DNA of 16,142 nucleotides, taken from an uncultured Eubacterium sp. GTDB lineage: Bacteria; Bacillota; Clostridia; Lachnospirales; Lachnospiraceae. The stretch spans positions 1 through 16,142 of the forward strand of contig URQO01000043.1 of NCBI GenBank assembly GCA_900550135.1, written 5' to 3'. Shown piece by piece: positions 1-5,819 of the stretch (position 1 is its first letter; each line of letters opens with the position of its first letter). Below the pieces are notes generated by a model. The model searched no databases and was not told the DNA's origin. It saw nothing but the letters and a program-made list of their open reading frames with translations. A program made the translations under genes and the position numbers.

Positions 1-33
1 ACACTCTTTCCCTACACGACGCTCTTCCGATCT
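1..33. other. Illumina TruSeq adapter remnant (not genomic)
   Basis: The first 33 bases are identical to the standard Illumina TruSeq read-1 adapter, from ACACTCTTTCC through to GCTCTTCCGATCT. This is library DNA left at the end of a contig. Genomic sequence begins at about position 34. Any reading frame or alignment that crosses this boundary is an artefact. Confidence 0.97.
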
Positions 34-299
34 GCACCAGAGTATAATGTGAACAAAATATTTGAAACTATGAATCCAAATATATAATGATAGTTGGATA
101 TGAGTAAAAATGACATTTTGTTAGAGTTGAATGACGGGGCAAAAATAAAAAAGAACCAATAAGTGGTTGTCAGTACTCGGGCTCCAATTGCCGTCATCTA
201 CAACCAAATATGGTTCTATAAATAAGATAACAAACGAAGAACAAAATATCAATAGAATCTTAAAACAAAGATAGACATGAAGCAGTATAAGAAAAATAA
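34..299. other. Non-coding stretch at contig edge
   Basis: No convincing gene is present on either strand. The only structure seen is the nested inverted repeat at 132-216, listed separately. The rest is AT-rich and without recognisable motifs. Confidence 0.6.
138..216 (-). terminator. Possible intrinsic terminator, minus strand
   Basis: Read on the minus strand, GAACCA (216-211) pairs with TGGTTC (158-153), and TGGTTGT/ACAACCA pair inside it (170-164 with 206-200). The stem is followed at once by a run of six T, an A and five more T. That is the form of an intrinsic terminator, but no minus-strand gene ends here. A further pairing, TGACGG (132-137) with CCGTCA (191-196), crosses the stem. 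Confidence 0.4.
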
Positions 300-417
300 A
301 TAATTATTAGTTTTATAACAAATAGTGAAAAAATAGTGGAATAATAATAGAAAAGGCATTTCTTTTTAGATATAATAATATTTAAAAAGAAGTGCTTTTT
401 CTAAATCAAAAGGAGGC
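300..417 (+). repeat. Palindromic promoter repeat, copy 1
   Basis: This stretch of about 118 bp reappears with few changes at 4521-4643. At its core is an inverted repeat with 26-base arms (348-373 and 378-403) and a 4-base spacer AATA. The three arm mismatches are all compatible with G-U pairing. The repeat ends at the Shine-Dalgarno sequence of the VOC gene, while the genes after the two copies are unrelated. Confidence 0.85.
348..376 (+). promoter_or_regulatory. Candidate sigma-A promoter inside palindrome (copy 1)
   Basis: TAGAAA (348-353, 4 of 6 bases of the -35 consensus) and a perfect TATAAT (371-376) are 17 bp apart. The -35 lies at the outer end of the left arm and the -10 spans the spacer. 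Transcription would start near 383, so the message would carry only the right arm and the inverted repeat would act as DNA, for example as an operator. The same arrangement is kept in copy 2. Confidence 0.5.
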
Positions 418-420
418 AAT

Positions 421-807
421 ATGAGTTTAATAAAAGGAATGCACCATGTATCAATGAAATGTAAGAATCAGGAAGAGTATCAAAAAGTAGTAAAGTTTTA
501 TAATGAGATACTTGAAATCCCAGTTACAAGAACGTGGAGTGAAGGGATAATGTTTGACACAGGTGACGGCATCATAGAGGTATTTAACAACGGTGAAGGA
601 AATGGTAGCAGAGGAGTCATAAGACATTTTGCCTTTGCTACCGACAATGTAGACGAGTGCGTTAAGAAAATAAAAGAGGCTGGTTATAGCATATTTGTAG
701 AACCTAAAAATGTGGAAATTCAGTCAACTCCAACCTTTCCTATAAGAGTAGTATTTTGCTATGGACCACTAGGAGAAGAAATAGAACTTTTTCAGGAAAG
801 AAAATAA
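421..807 (+). CDS. VOC superfamily (glyoxalase/dioxygenase-fold) protein
   Basis: A 128-residue protein of the vicinal oxygen chelate superfamily, which includes glyoxalase I, bleomycin-resistance proteins and extradiol dioxygenases. Two beta-alpha-beta-beta-beta modules can be followed. Candidate metal ligands sit where the family places them: H9 (MHHVS), E53 (IIEVF), H69 (IRHFAFAT) and E122 (EEIELFQ). The length is typical of a single-chain dimeric VOC protein. The start is fixed by AAAAGGAGG at 408-416, four bases before the ATG. It is the first gene of a likely operon with the next reading frame (30-base gap) and is transcribed from the palindromic promoter repeat. The substrate cannot be told from sequence; lactoylglutathione lyase-like activity is only one option. 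Confidence 0.85.
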   Translation: MSLIKGMHHVSMKCKNQEEYQKVVKFYNEILEIPVTRTWSEGIMFDTGDGIIEVFNNGEGNGSRGVIRHFAFATDNVDECVKKIKEAGYSIFVEPKNVEIQSTPTFPIRVVFCYGPLGEEIELFQERK

Positions 808-837
808 ATTACATTCAATGGAATAGGGAGATTAAAT

Positions 838-1173
838 ATGGTAGGAAAATATCCGGTGGTGACCCTGTGTGGAAGTACACGTTTTAAAAAAGAATTTTAT
901 GAAGCTCAAAAGAAACTTACACTTGAGGGAAAAATAGTAATTTCAGTTGGTCTTTTTGGGCATTCAGGAGACGCTGAAGTTTGGGACGGTATGGATGAGG
1001 GAACACTTGGTAAAACAAAAGCGATGCTTGATGATATGCATAAAAGAAAAATTGATATGGCTGACTCAATATTTGTAATAAATGTGGGTGGCTATATCGG
1101 AGAAAGTACCCGTTCAGAAATAGAGTATGCAAAAACTCATGGCAAAAAGGTAGAATATTTGGAGATTATGTAA
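838..1173 (+). CDS. Nucleoside 2-deoxyribosyltransferase-like protein
   Basis: A 111-residue protein resembling the small nucleoside 2-deoxyribosyltransferase-like (Rossmann-type) family found in bacteria and phages. Features seen are the N-terminal strand and loop VTLCGSTRF (residues 8-16), the segment MHKRKIDMADSIFVIN (67-82) and the signature GYIGESTRSEIEYA (85-98), in which the glutamates are candidates for catalysis. The family is thought to bind or cleave nucleoside or nucleotide ligands, but no activity can be claimed here. The ATG at 838 follows AGGGAG at a suitable distance. The gene lies 30 bases after the VOC gene and probably shares its transcript. Confidence 0.75.
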   Translation: MVGKYPVVTLCGSTRFKKEFYEAQKKLTLEGKIVISVGLFGHSGDAEVWDGMDEGTLGKTKAMLDDMHKRKIDMADSIFVINVGGYIGESTRSEIEYAKTHGKKVEYLEIM

Positions 1174-1297
1174 TAGAGGTTGCCAGAATAAAAGTTGCTT
1201 ATCAGGTAATTTCCACATATGCGAATATAAATATACTGCTGGAAGTTTTAAATTTTGTAATTAATATGGAAACAAATGGAGAAAGGAAAATTGTAAT

Positions 1298-1678
1298 ATG
1301 AACATTTATCATACATTAGGAGGGCAATATCTCATACATGGTCGAGAATTTCCAATTAACACAGTTGTATTAGTATTAGATAATGGTGTAGAGTTGTTTT
1401 GCTTTAACTTTAATATGACAAAGGACAAAAAAATAATAGTTACTGTATATAATCCTGCAAGGAAACAATGGATTAAATGCAGATTAAGAAATAAATATAC
1501 CAAAGTTATGTGGGAATATTATAAAAAAAATATAAAAAAAAGAAATCATAGAACAAAATATAAAAAAAATAAATACAAAGGAAGGAAAGGCGCAGTTGCA
1601 CGTCATAATAAGATACCAAACAGTGTGCGGTGGGCGGCAATGCATCCTTTCCAAGGGGGAGGAATGACATCTAAATAA
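1298..1678 (+). CDS. Hypothetical basic protein
   Basis: I do not recognise this 126-residue protein. Its N-terminal half (residues about 1-70) looks like a compact beta-rich domain (strands such as INTVVLVLDNGVELFCF and KKIIVTVYNP). The middle (about 70-95) is a dense run of Lys and Arg, which suggests contact with nucleic acid or another polyanion. The tail ends in VRWAAMHPFQGGGMTSK, a Gly- and aromatic-containing segment unlike the rest. GGAGAAAGGA at 1278-1287 precedes the ATG by ten bases. It lies between the VOC operon and the sigma factor gene and could belong to either unit. No signal peptide or membrane segment is visible. Confidence 0.6.
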   Translation: MNIYHTLGGQYLIHGREFPINTVVLVLDNGVELFCFNFNMTKDKKIIVTVYNPARKQWIKCRLRNKYTKVMWEYYKKNIKKRNHRTKYKKNKYKGRKGAVARHNKIPNSVRWAAMHPFQGGGMTSK

Positions 1679-1703
1679 CAAATACCAAAATATCTTTTAT
1701 TTT

Positions 1704-1732
1704 TGCACCCATTTTCTGAAAACAATCGTGTG
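1704..1732 (+). promoter_or_regulatory. Possible ECF-type promoter of the sigma gene
   Basis: TGCACCC at 1704-1710 and CGTGTG at 1727-1732 are 16 bases apart. They resemble the TGCAAC...CGTC style of promoter used by some Firmicute ECF sigma factors. Its place just before a sigma factor gene would fit autoregulation. The match is partial, so this is a suggestion. Confidence 0.35.
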
Positions 1733-1777
1733 TTATGTAGAAAGAGAAATCTTTCAAATTTTGAAAGGAGGAAAAAT

Positions 1778-2299
1778 ATGAGTAACACATATGCCGGCAT
1801 GAGTTATGAAGAAGTCATTGAAAAATATTCTGACTACATAACAAGAATGTGTGTGGTATGGACACAAAATGAAGAGGCGACTAAAGATTGTTTTCAAAAT
1901 ACATTTATAAAATTATATAAATGCTCAAAAACATTTAACGACAGTGAGCATTTAAAAGCGTGGTTGCTTAGAGTGGCAAGAAATGAATGTAATGATTATC
2001 ATAAGTCTTTCTGGAATAAAAACGTATCTGTTGGTTTAGATAAGGAAAAGTTGGAAAATGTACATAAAGAGAGTGGCAATCCAATGAGAGAGTTACAATA
2101 TGATAGCGATACTGAAGCTTTGATAAACGCACTGAGAAAAATACCTTTAAAGTATCGTGAAATTTTAGTTCTTTATTATTATCAGGAGTATACTACAAAA
2201 GAAATTTCAGACATTCTTCAATTAAGTGTTAATACGGTAAAGTCAAGATTACGACGTGGTCGGGAAAAACTTGCTACGATTATAAAAAAGCAAGTTTAA
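1778..2299 (+). CDS. ECF-family RNA polymerase sigma factor
   Basis: A 173-residue extracytoplasmic-function sigma factor, which directs RNA polymerase to a small set of promoters when released from its anti-sigma factor. Region 2 spans residues about 11-76, with the core-binding segment DCFQNTFIKLY and HLKAWLLRVARNECND. Region 4 spans about 115-166, with IPLKYREILVLYYYQEYTTKEI as the approach to the helix-turn-helix and SVNTVKSRLRRGREKL as the recognition part. There is no region 1.1 or 3, as expected for ECF factors. The start is the ATG at 1778, seven bases after GAAAGGAGG; a longer in-frame version from 1703 has no ribosome binding site and would read through the promoter. It lies 39 bases upstream of its probable anti-sigma gene. 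Confidence 0.92.
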   Translation: MSNTYAGMSYEEVIEKYSDYITRMCVVWTQNEEATKDCFQNTFIKLYKCSKTFNDSEHLKAWLLRVARNECNDYHKSFWNKNVSVGLDKEKLENVHKESGNPMRELQYDSDTEALINALRKIPLKYREILVLYYYQEYTTKEISDILQLSVNTVKSRLRRGREKLATIIKKQV

Positions 2300-2338
2300 A
2301 ATTTGAAACTTATTAAAAATTGGAGAATGGAGGCAAAT

Positions 2339-3655
2339 ATGAATTTTAAAAAATTAGATACAATTAAAACTCCCGAAAACTGGAAAAAAGAATTACTTGA
2401 ACAGTCAATTGAAACTGAAAGTGTAAATTCCAAAATCAAATTTACAAATATGAAAAAAATAAAATGGGCAATGGTTAGTTTGGCAGCAGTGTTGGCTTGT
2501 ACAACGGGAATTACTGTTGGAGCAAACAATTCTGATTCTTTTAAGGGATTTTTGCAGGGATTGTTTGGAACAAAAAAGGTACAGCAGGTAAACGTGGAAT
2601 CTAATCACAAAAATAAGAAAAGGGAGAAAAATGAAAGTAAAAACCAGTCAAATGACAAAGGGGAAATACCTGAAGGTAAAATTCAGTTAAATGACAATAT
2701 GGAAATAACTGGTAAAAATGAAACTTTTATATTGGAATATAACAAAGAAAGTTCTGAAAAAGTTGAAAACGTCTATTCTATAAAAGATAATCAACTATCA
2801 AGAGAATCTGTGAAGAAATTTAAGGGAGCATATGATGGTGAAAACTTTTCATTTCAATATGTTATAAAGGATAAAGAAATTTGTGGCTTTAATTACAGAG
2901 GAGCCATTAGTGAGATCTTTCAGGTTATAGATGAAAGCTCAATTTATGCTACTTTGTGTCAGACAAAAAAGGATACTATTGTGAAAGAAGCAATAGTAAA
3001 AATTAATTTAGACACAAATGAAATTGAAAAACTTTCAAACGATAGGATGATATGCAATTTTGTCCTTTCCCCAAATGGGAAAACACTTCTTTGCAATTTT
3101 AGGTCAAAAGGATATTGGTCTATGTTTGACTTAGAGAACAAAACAGAAAAGAAATTAAAAAAGGACATAATAAATGGATATGCAACTACTGACGAAATTA
3201 GTTATATTGATGACTATCATATATTGACATTGGGCAAGCCATTTACAAGAAATAAAACAGAGTATTACAGTAAGTACCTTGTAAATCTAAAGAACGGAAA
3301 AATAGAAAAGGAATTTTTCAATACAAAGATTGACATAAATTTAAAATGGACGTATTTATTTGAAAAAAATATCCTAACAATTGAAAATGTAATAAAAGGT
3401 GATAGATTCCAAATCGATATATCTGAAAAAAATATGGAATCAATTATTTCCTCGGAAAAATATGCTATATTTGGTGGCGATTCCAATGACAATCTATATT
3501 TAATAAATTTTGAAAATAAACAGTGGATGAAACTGAATATACCGGAAAAATACCGAGACAACATACAGTTTTACTTAATGGGAAAGGAAAACAAAATGTT
3601 GATTACATTTGATAAAAATGCATATATTGTAGATATATCCGATTTAAAAGAGTAG
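2339..3655 (+). CDS. Putative membrane-anchored anti-sigma factor with extracellular sensor domain
   Basis: A 438-residue single-pass membrane protein. Residues 1-40 are cytoplasmic and hydrophilic (MNFKKLDTIKTPENWKKELL), the usual size and place for sigma binding. Residues about 42-62 form one membrane helix, then a Lys/Glu/Asn-rich linker (about 80-125). The remaining 310 residues face outward and show repeated short strands (such as MICNFVLSPNGKTLLCNF and SMFDLENKTEKKL) that recall a beta-propeller. The function is inferred from order and topology: it follows an ECF sigma gene, and no zinc-binding anti-sigma motif is seen. The start is the ATG at 2339 with GGAGG at 2329-2333; upstream in-frame TTG (2303) and ATG (2327) are less well placed. 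A terminator follows at 3735. Confidence 0.7.
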   Translation: MNFKKLDTIKTPENWKKELLEQSIETESVNSKIKFTNMKKIKWAMVSLAAVLACTTGITVGANNSDSFKGFLQGLFGTKKVQQVNVESNHKNKKREKNESKNQSNDKGEIPEGKIQLNDNMEITGKNETFILEYNKESSEKVENVYSIKDNQLSRESVKKFKGAYDGENFSFQYVIKDKEICGFNYRGAISEIFQVIDESSIYATLCQTKKDTIVKEAIVKINLDTNEIEKLSNDRMICNFVLSPNGKTLLCNFRSKGYWSMFDLENKTEKKLKKDIINGYATTDEISYIDDYHILTLGKPFTRNKTEYYSKYLVNLKNGKIEKEFFNTKIDINLKWTYLFEKNILTIENVIKGDRFQIDISEKNMESIISSEKYAIFGGDSNDNLYLINFENKQWMKLNIPEKYRDNIQFYLMGKENKMLITFDKNAYIVDISDLKE

Positions 3656-3734
3656 GGGATTATAAATAGAATAAAATAGTCTGATGTAGATATAACAAAA
3701 ATGTTTTGACGTTACAAGTAAGTAGATAAAAATT

Positions 3735-3780
3735 AATCCTTTAAAGGCATTACACGCCTTTAAAGGATTTTGTATTTTAT
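3735..3780. terminator. Bidirectional intrinsic terminator
   Basis: A perfect 14-bp stem, AATCCTTTAAAGGC (3735-3748) with its complement at 3756-3769, has a 7-base loop and a T-rich tail (TTTTGTATTTTA). On the other strand the stem is followed by TTAATTTTTATC. It sits between converging genes, the anti-sigma gene (+) and the DUF2798 gene (-), and can serve both. Confidence 0.85.
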
Positions 3781-3797
3781 GTACTCTATTACCATTT

Positions 3798-4262
3798 TTA
3801 TGATTCATGTTTTTTTTTACGGAAAATTATTCTAAATATAAGCCTTACAAAAGGACCACAATAAAACATCTGATAACATATTGCCATTGGAAAATTCATT
3901 GCCCATGTCTGTATCCATGTTCCAAAACTTTTTGTTTCCTTAAATAGTATGGTAGCAACCAAACTCATTATTGGACACATTATACAACAAATGCAAATTG
4001 AAATTGCATATGTTATAAACTGTGGTCTGTCGCTGGGCTTCATCACGGTAAAAGCTAATACTTTAGCTATTTTCCCCACCACAAAAAATTCTAATACAAA
4101 AGCTACAGGCACCATAATTGGCAATTCATGGGTTGCACTAATAAATGTTTGCCCTGTTACACTGCCTATATTAAGTGCTACATTATACACAACCATTCCA
4201 TAAACCATAATTGTAGCCATAATAATTGTAAATATTACATCCTGAAATTTGTTTTTTGGCAT
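3798..4262 (-). CDS. DUF2798 family membrane protein
   Basis: A 154-residue integral membrane protein resembling the DUF2798 family of Firmicutes. It has four hydrophobic segments (about residues 10-31, 46-70, 82-106 and 118-145) and a basic C-terminus (FRKKKHES). Family-like sections are the N-terminal MPKNKFQDVIFTIIMATIMVY, the HELPIMVPVAFVLEFF segment and MNFPMAICYQMFYCGPFVR near the end. The biochemical role of the family is not established. AGGAGG (4275-4270 on the minus strand) lies seven bases before the ATG, but it can pair with an upstream CCTCC, so translation may be conditional. The gene is monocistronic, with its own promoter and a shared terminator. Confidence 0.85.
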   Translation of the reverse strand: MPKNKFQDVIFTIIMATIMVYGMVVYNVALNIGSVTGQTFISATHELPIMVPVAFVLEFFVVGKIAKVLAFTVMKPSDRPQFITYAISICICCIMCPIMSLVATILFKETKSFGTWIQTWAMNFPMAICYQMFYCGPFVRLIFRIIFRKKKHES

Positions 4263-4269
4263 AAAAAAT

Positions 4270-4320
4270 CCTCCTATCGATAACTTATAACTAATGTGTT
4301 GTTCGTTATCATCCCGGAGG
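4270..4320 (-). promoter_or_regulatory. Leader hairpin that can sequester the ribosome binding site
   Basis: In the minus-strand transcript CCUCC (4320-4316) can pair with the Shine-Dalgarno GGAGG (4274-4270), and GAUAAC (4310-4305) with GUUAUC (4284-4279). The two stems stack around a 5-by-4 internal loop and enclose a 20-base loop. Pairing would block initiation on the DUF2798 message. No known riboswitch class was recognised. Confidence 0.45.
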
Positions 4321-4362
4321 ATTGTGCGTTTCCAATAATAACCATAATAAAATTGCTAAGGA

Positions 4363-4392
4363 AGTATAACATATTTTTCTATTTAATGTAAT
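4363..4392 (-). promoter_or_regulatory. Candidate sigma-A promoter for DUF2798 gene
   Basis: On the minus strand ATTACA (4392-4387) and the extended -10 TGTTATACT (4371-4363) are 18 bp apart. The start point would be near 4354, giving a leader of about 90 nucleotides that contains the hairpin at 4270-4320. Confidence 0.55.
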
Positions 4393-4520
4393 ACCTAAAT
4401 TTAATATTTACCAACATTCCTACGCCGTAATTTTTGCTATTTATGTTGAACAATAAGGCAAAATGGTACATAGTTCAACAAAAAATACATATTGGATAAG
4501 TGCTTAAATAACTAACATAG

Positions 4521-4643
4521 ATAATTATTAGTCTTGTAACAAATATTAAAAAATAGTGAAATAATGATAGAAAAGGCATTTCTTTTTAGATATAATGATA
4601 TTTAAAAAGAAGTGCCTTTTCTAAATCGACATCAAAAGGAGGC
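4521..4643 (+). repeat. Palindromic promoter repeat, copy 2
   Basis: Second copy of the element at 300-417. The 26-base arms are 4568-4593 and 4598-4623, with spacer AATG; the two arm mismatches are again G-U compatible. One arm position that is a wobble in copy 1 is a full pair here. TAGAAA (4568-4573) and TATAAT (4591-4596) keep the 17-bp spacing. A 6-base insertion lies between the palindrome and the Shine-Dalgarno sequence. Confidence 0.85.
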
Positions 4644-4647
4644 CAAA

Positions 4648-5191
4648 ATGAAACAAATCACATTGGGAAATACAGGCATAAAAACTCCCCAGAATGCATT
4701 TGGAGCATTGCCTATTCAGAGAGTTACAATGGATGAAGCCGTCAGGATTTTGCAAAGAGCATATGAAGGCGGAATGACATTTTTTGACACTGCAAGAGCT
4801 TATAGTGACAGCGAGAAAAAATTAGGTGTGGCTTTTGAAGGAATGAGAGATAAAATTTTTATCGCATCTAAAACTATGGCAAAAACACCTGATGAATTTT
4901 GGAAGCAACTTGATACAACATTAAACAATTTAAAGACTGATTATCTTGATATATACCAGCTTCACTGCGTGCCACAATGCTATCAGCCTAATGACGGAAC
5001 AGGTATGTACGAATGTATGGCAAAGGCAAAGGAGCAGGGTATTATCAAACATATTGGAGTTACTGCCCATAACATTGAAACAGCATTTCAGTGTGTGAAT
5101 TCAGGTCTTTATGAAACTTGATACACCAAATCTTTTGAGAAAGAATCTAGAGGACTACAAGAAAGTTTTGGCAGGAGAAGTTAGTGTTTAA
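4648..5191 (+). pseudogene. Aldo/keto reductase, internally deleted
   Basis: The open part (4648-5121, 157 residues) is the N-terminal half of an aldo/keto reductase TIM barrel of the kind that carries iron-sulphur clusters near its C-terminus. The catalytic tetrad is present: D47, Y52, K75 and H106 (FFDTARAYSDSE, IASK, YQLHC). After SGLYET the frame meets TGA. In the next frame, from about 5117 to the TAA at 5191, the sequence reads LDTPNLLRKNLEDYKKVLAG, which looks like the extreme C-terminus of the same family. So the middle, probably close to 200 codons including the cluster cysteines, is missing and the join is out of frame. The start is the ATG at 4648 after AAAAGGAGG; an upstream in-frame ATG at 4612 lies in the palindrome. 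An assembly error is possible. Confidence 0.8.
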
Positions 5192-5274
5192 AAAAAAGAA
5201 AATTATGCTGTCGGCATAACAAATACCTGATAAATCCATGTAAAATAATGTAAAAAGAAGGAGGCTTTTATATT

Positions 5275-5640
5275 ATGAAAACATGGAAATTAGTATCAGG
5301 AATTTTATCCATAATTATGTTTGTTGTTGTGGCTTTTCAGTCATGTGCTGTAGGAATTGGCAACAGCTTGGCAGAAAATGGAGAAAGCAGTGGAAGTGCA
5401 GGAATTATTGTGGCAATTATGCTGATTGCAGGTGGAATTGTTTCAATAGCAACTAGAAACGCCAAGGGAAAAGGCGGAAACATTGCACTTATTGTTTTAT
5501 TTGGTTTAGGAGCAATTGTTGGTTTTGCAATGGCAGGGAGTTATACTGATTTGATGATTTGGTCAGGTTGGTGTGCAATATGTGCAGTTCTTGCTGTAGT
5601 TGCTATTGTAAAAGCACCAAAACAGATAGATGCAAACTAA
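5275..5640 (+). CDS. Small four-helix membrane protein, unknown function
   Basis: A 121-residue hydrophobic protein with four predicted membrane helices (residues about 7-27, 42-60, 68-86 and 94-113). The loops are short: Ser/Gly/Glu-rich between helices 1 and 2, and Lys/Gly-rich (RNAKGKGGN) between 2 and 3. Cys24 in FQSCAVG recalls a lipobox, but the residues around it and the following helices argue for a plain membrane protein. Similar small proteins are common in Clostridia; I know of no assigned role. AAGGAGG at 5258-5264 precedes the ATG by ten bases. It has its own terminator and follows the reductase pseudogene on the same strand. Confidence 0.7.
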   Translation: MKTWKLVSGILSIIMFVVVAFQSCAVGIGNSLAENGESSGSAGIIVAIMLIAGGIVSIATRNAKGKGGNIALIVLFGLGAIVGFAMAGSYTDLMIWSGWCAICAVLAVVAIVKAPKQIDAN

Positions 5641-5649
5641 TTCAAACAT

Positions 5650-5679
5650 AACTTAAATAAAAAGAACTTAAATAAAAAG
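5650..5679 (+). repeat. 15-bp tandem duplication next to terminator
   Basis: AACTTAAATAAAAAG occurs twice in a row (5650-5664 and 5665-5679), and its first six bases recur at 5680. The second unit forms part of the left arm of the following terminator. Confidence 0.85.
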
Positions 5680-5740
5680 AACTTATACCATACAATATGT
5701 ATTCATATAGTGGAGCATATGGGATATAAGTTCTTTTTTG
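5674..5740 (+). terminator. Intrinsic terminator
   Basis: AAAAAGAACTTATA (5674-5687) pairs with its complement at 5725-5738. The stem can extend through CCATA (5688-5692) with TATGG (5718-5722), and the T run lies in the right arm. It ends the four-helix membrane protein gene. Confidence 0.75.
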
Positions 5741-5744
5741 ATGT

Positions 5745-5773
5745 TTGCATAAGAAAACAGAAAGCTATATAAT
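5745..5773 (+). promoter_or_regulatory. Candidate sigma-A promoter for adenine deaminase
   Basis: TTGCAT (5745-5750) and a perfect TATAAT (5768-5773) are 17 bp apart. The leader would be about 40 nucleotides, too short for a purine riboswitch, and no riboswitch core was seen. Confidence 0.55.
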
Positions 5774-5819
5774 ATAGAAAACAAAAGTTCGTATAAAATA
5801 TATTATTAAGAGGTGTGTA

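Noticed and set aside
12..197. 61-residue minus-strand reading frame at the left edge
   Set aside because: Its C-terminus (ADRKSVV) is translated adapter sequence, and the rest lies in the hairpin region with no ribosome binding site.
3656..3734. TTGACG-like -35 sequence after the anti-sigma gene
   Set aside because: No -10 box at acceptable spacing and no plus-strand gene downstream before the terminator.
4612..4647. Longer N-terminus for the aldo/keto reductase (MPFLNRHQKEAK)
   Set aside because: It starts inside the palindromic promoter repeat with no ribosome binding site; the ATG at 4648 has AAAAGGAGG and matches the family N-terminus.
5203..5219. TTATGC/GCATAA hairpin followed on the minus strand by a T run
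   Set aside because: It has terminator form on the minus strand only, but the stem is six AT-rich pairs and no minus-strand gene is nearby.
5774..5819. Possible purine riboswitch upstream of adenine deaminase
   Set aside because: The predicted leader is about 40 nucleotides and shows no riboswitch core or terminator switch.
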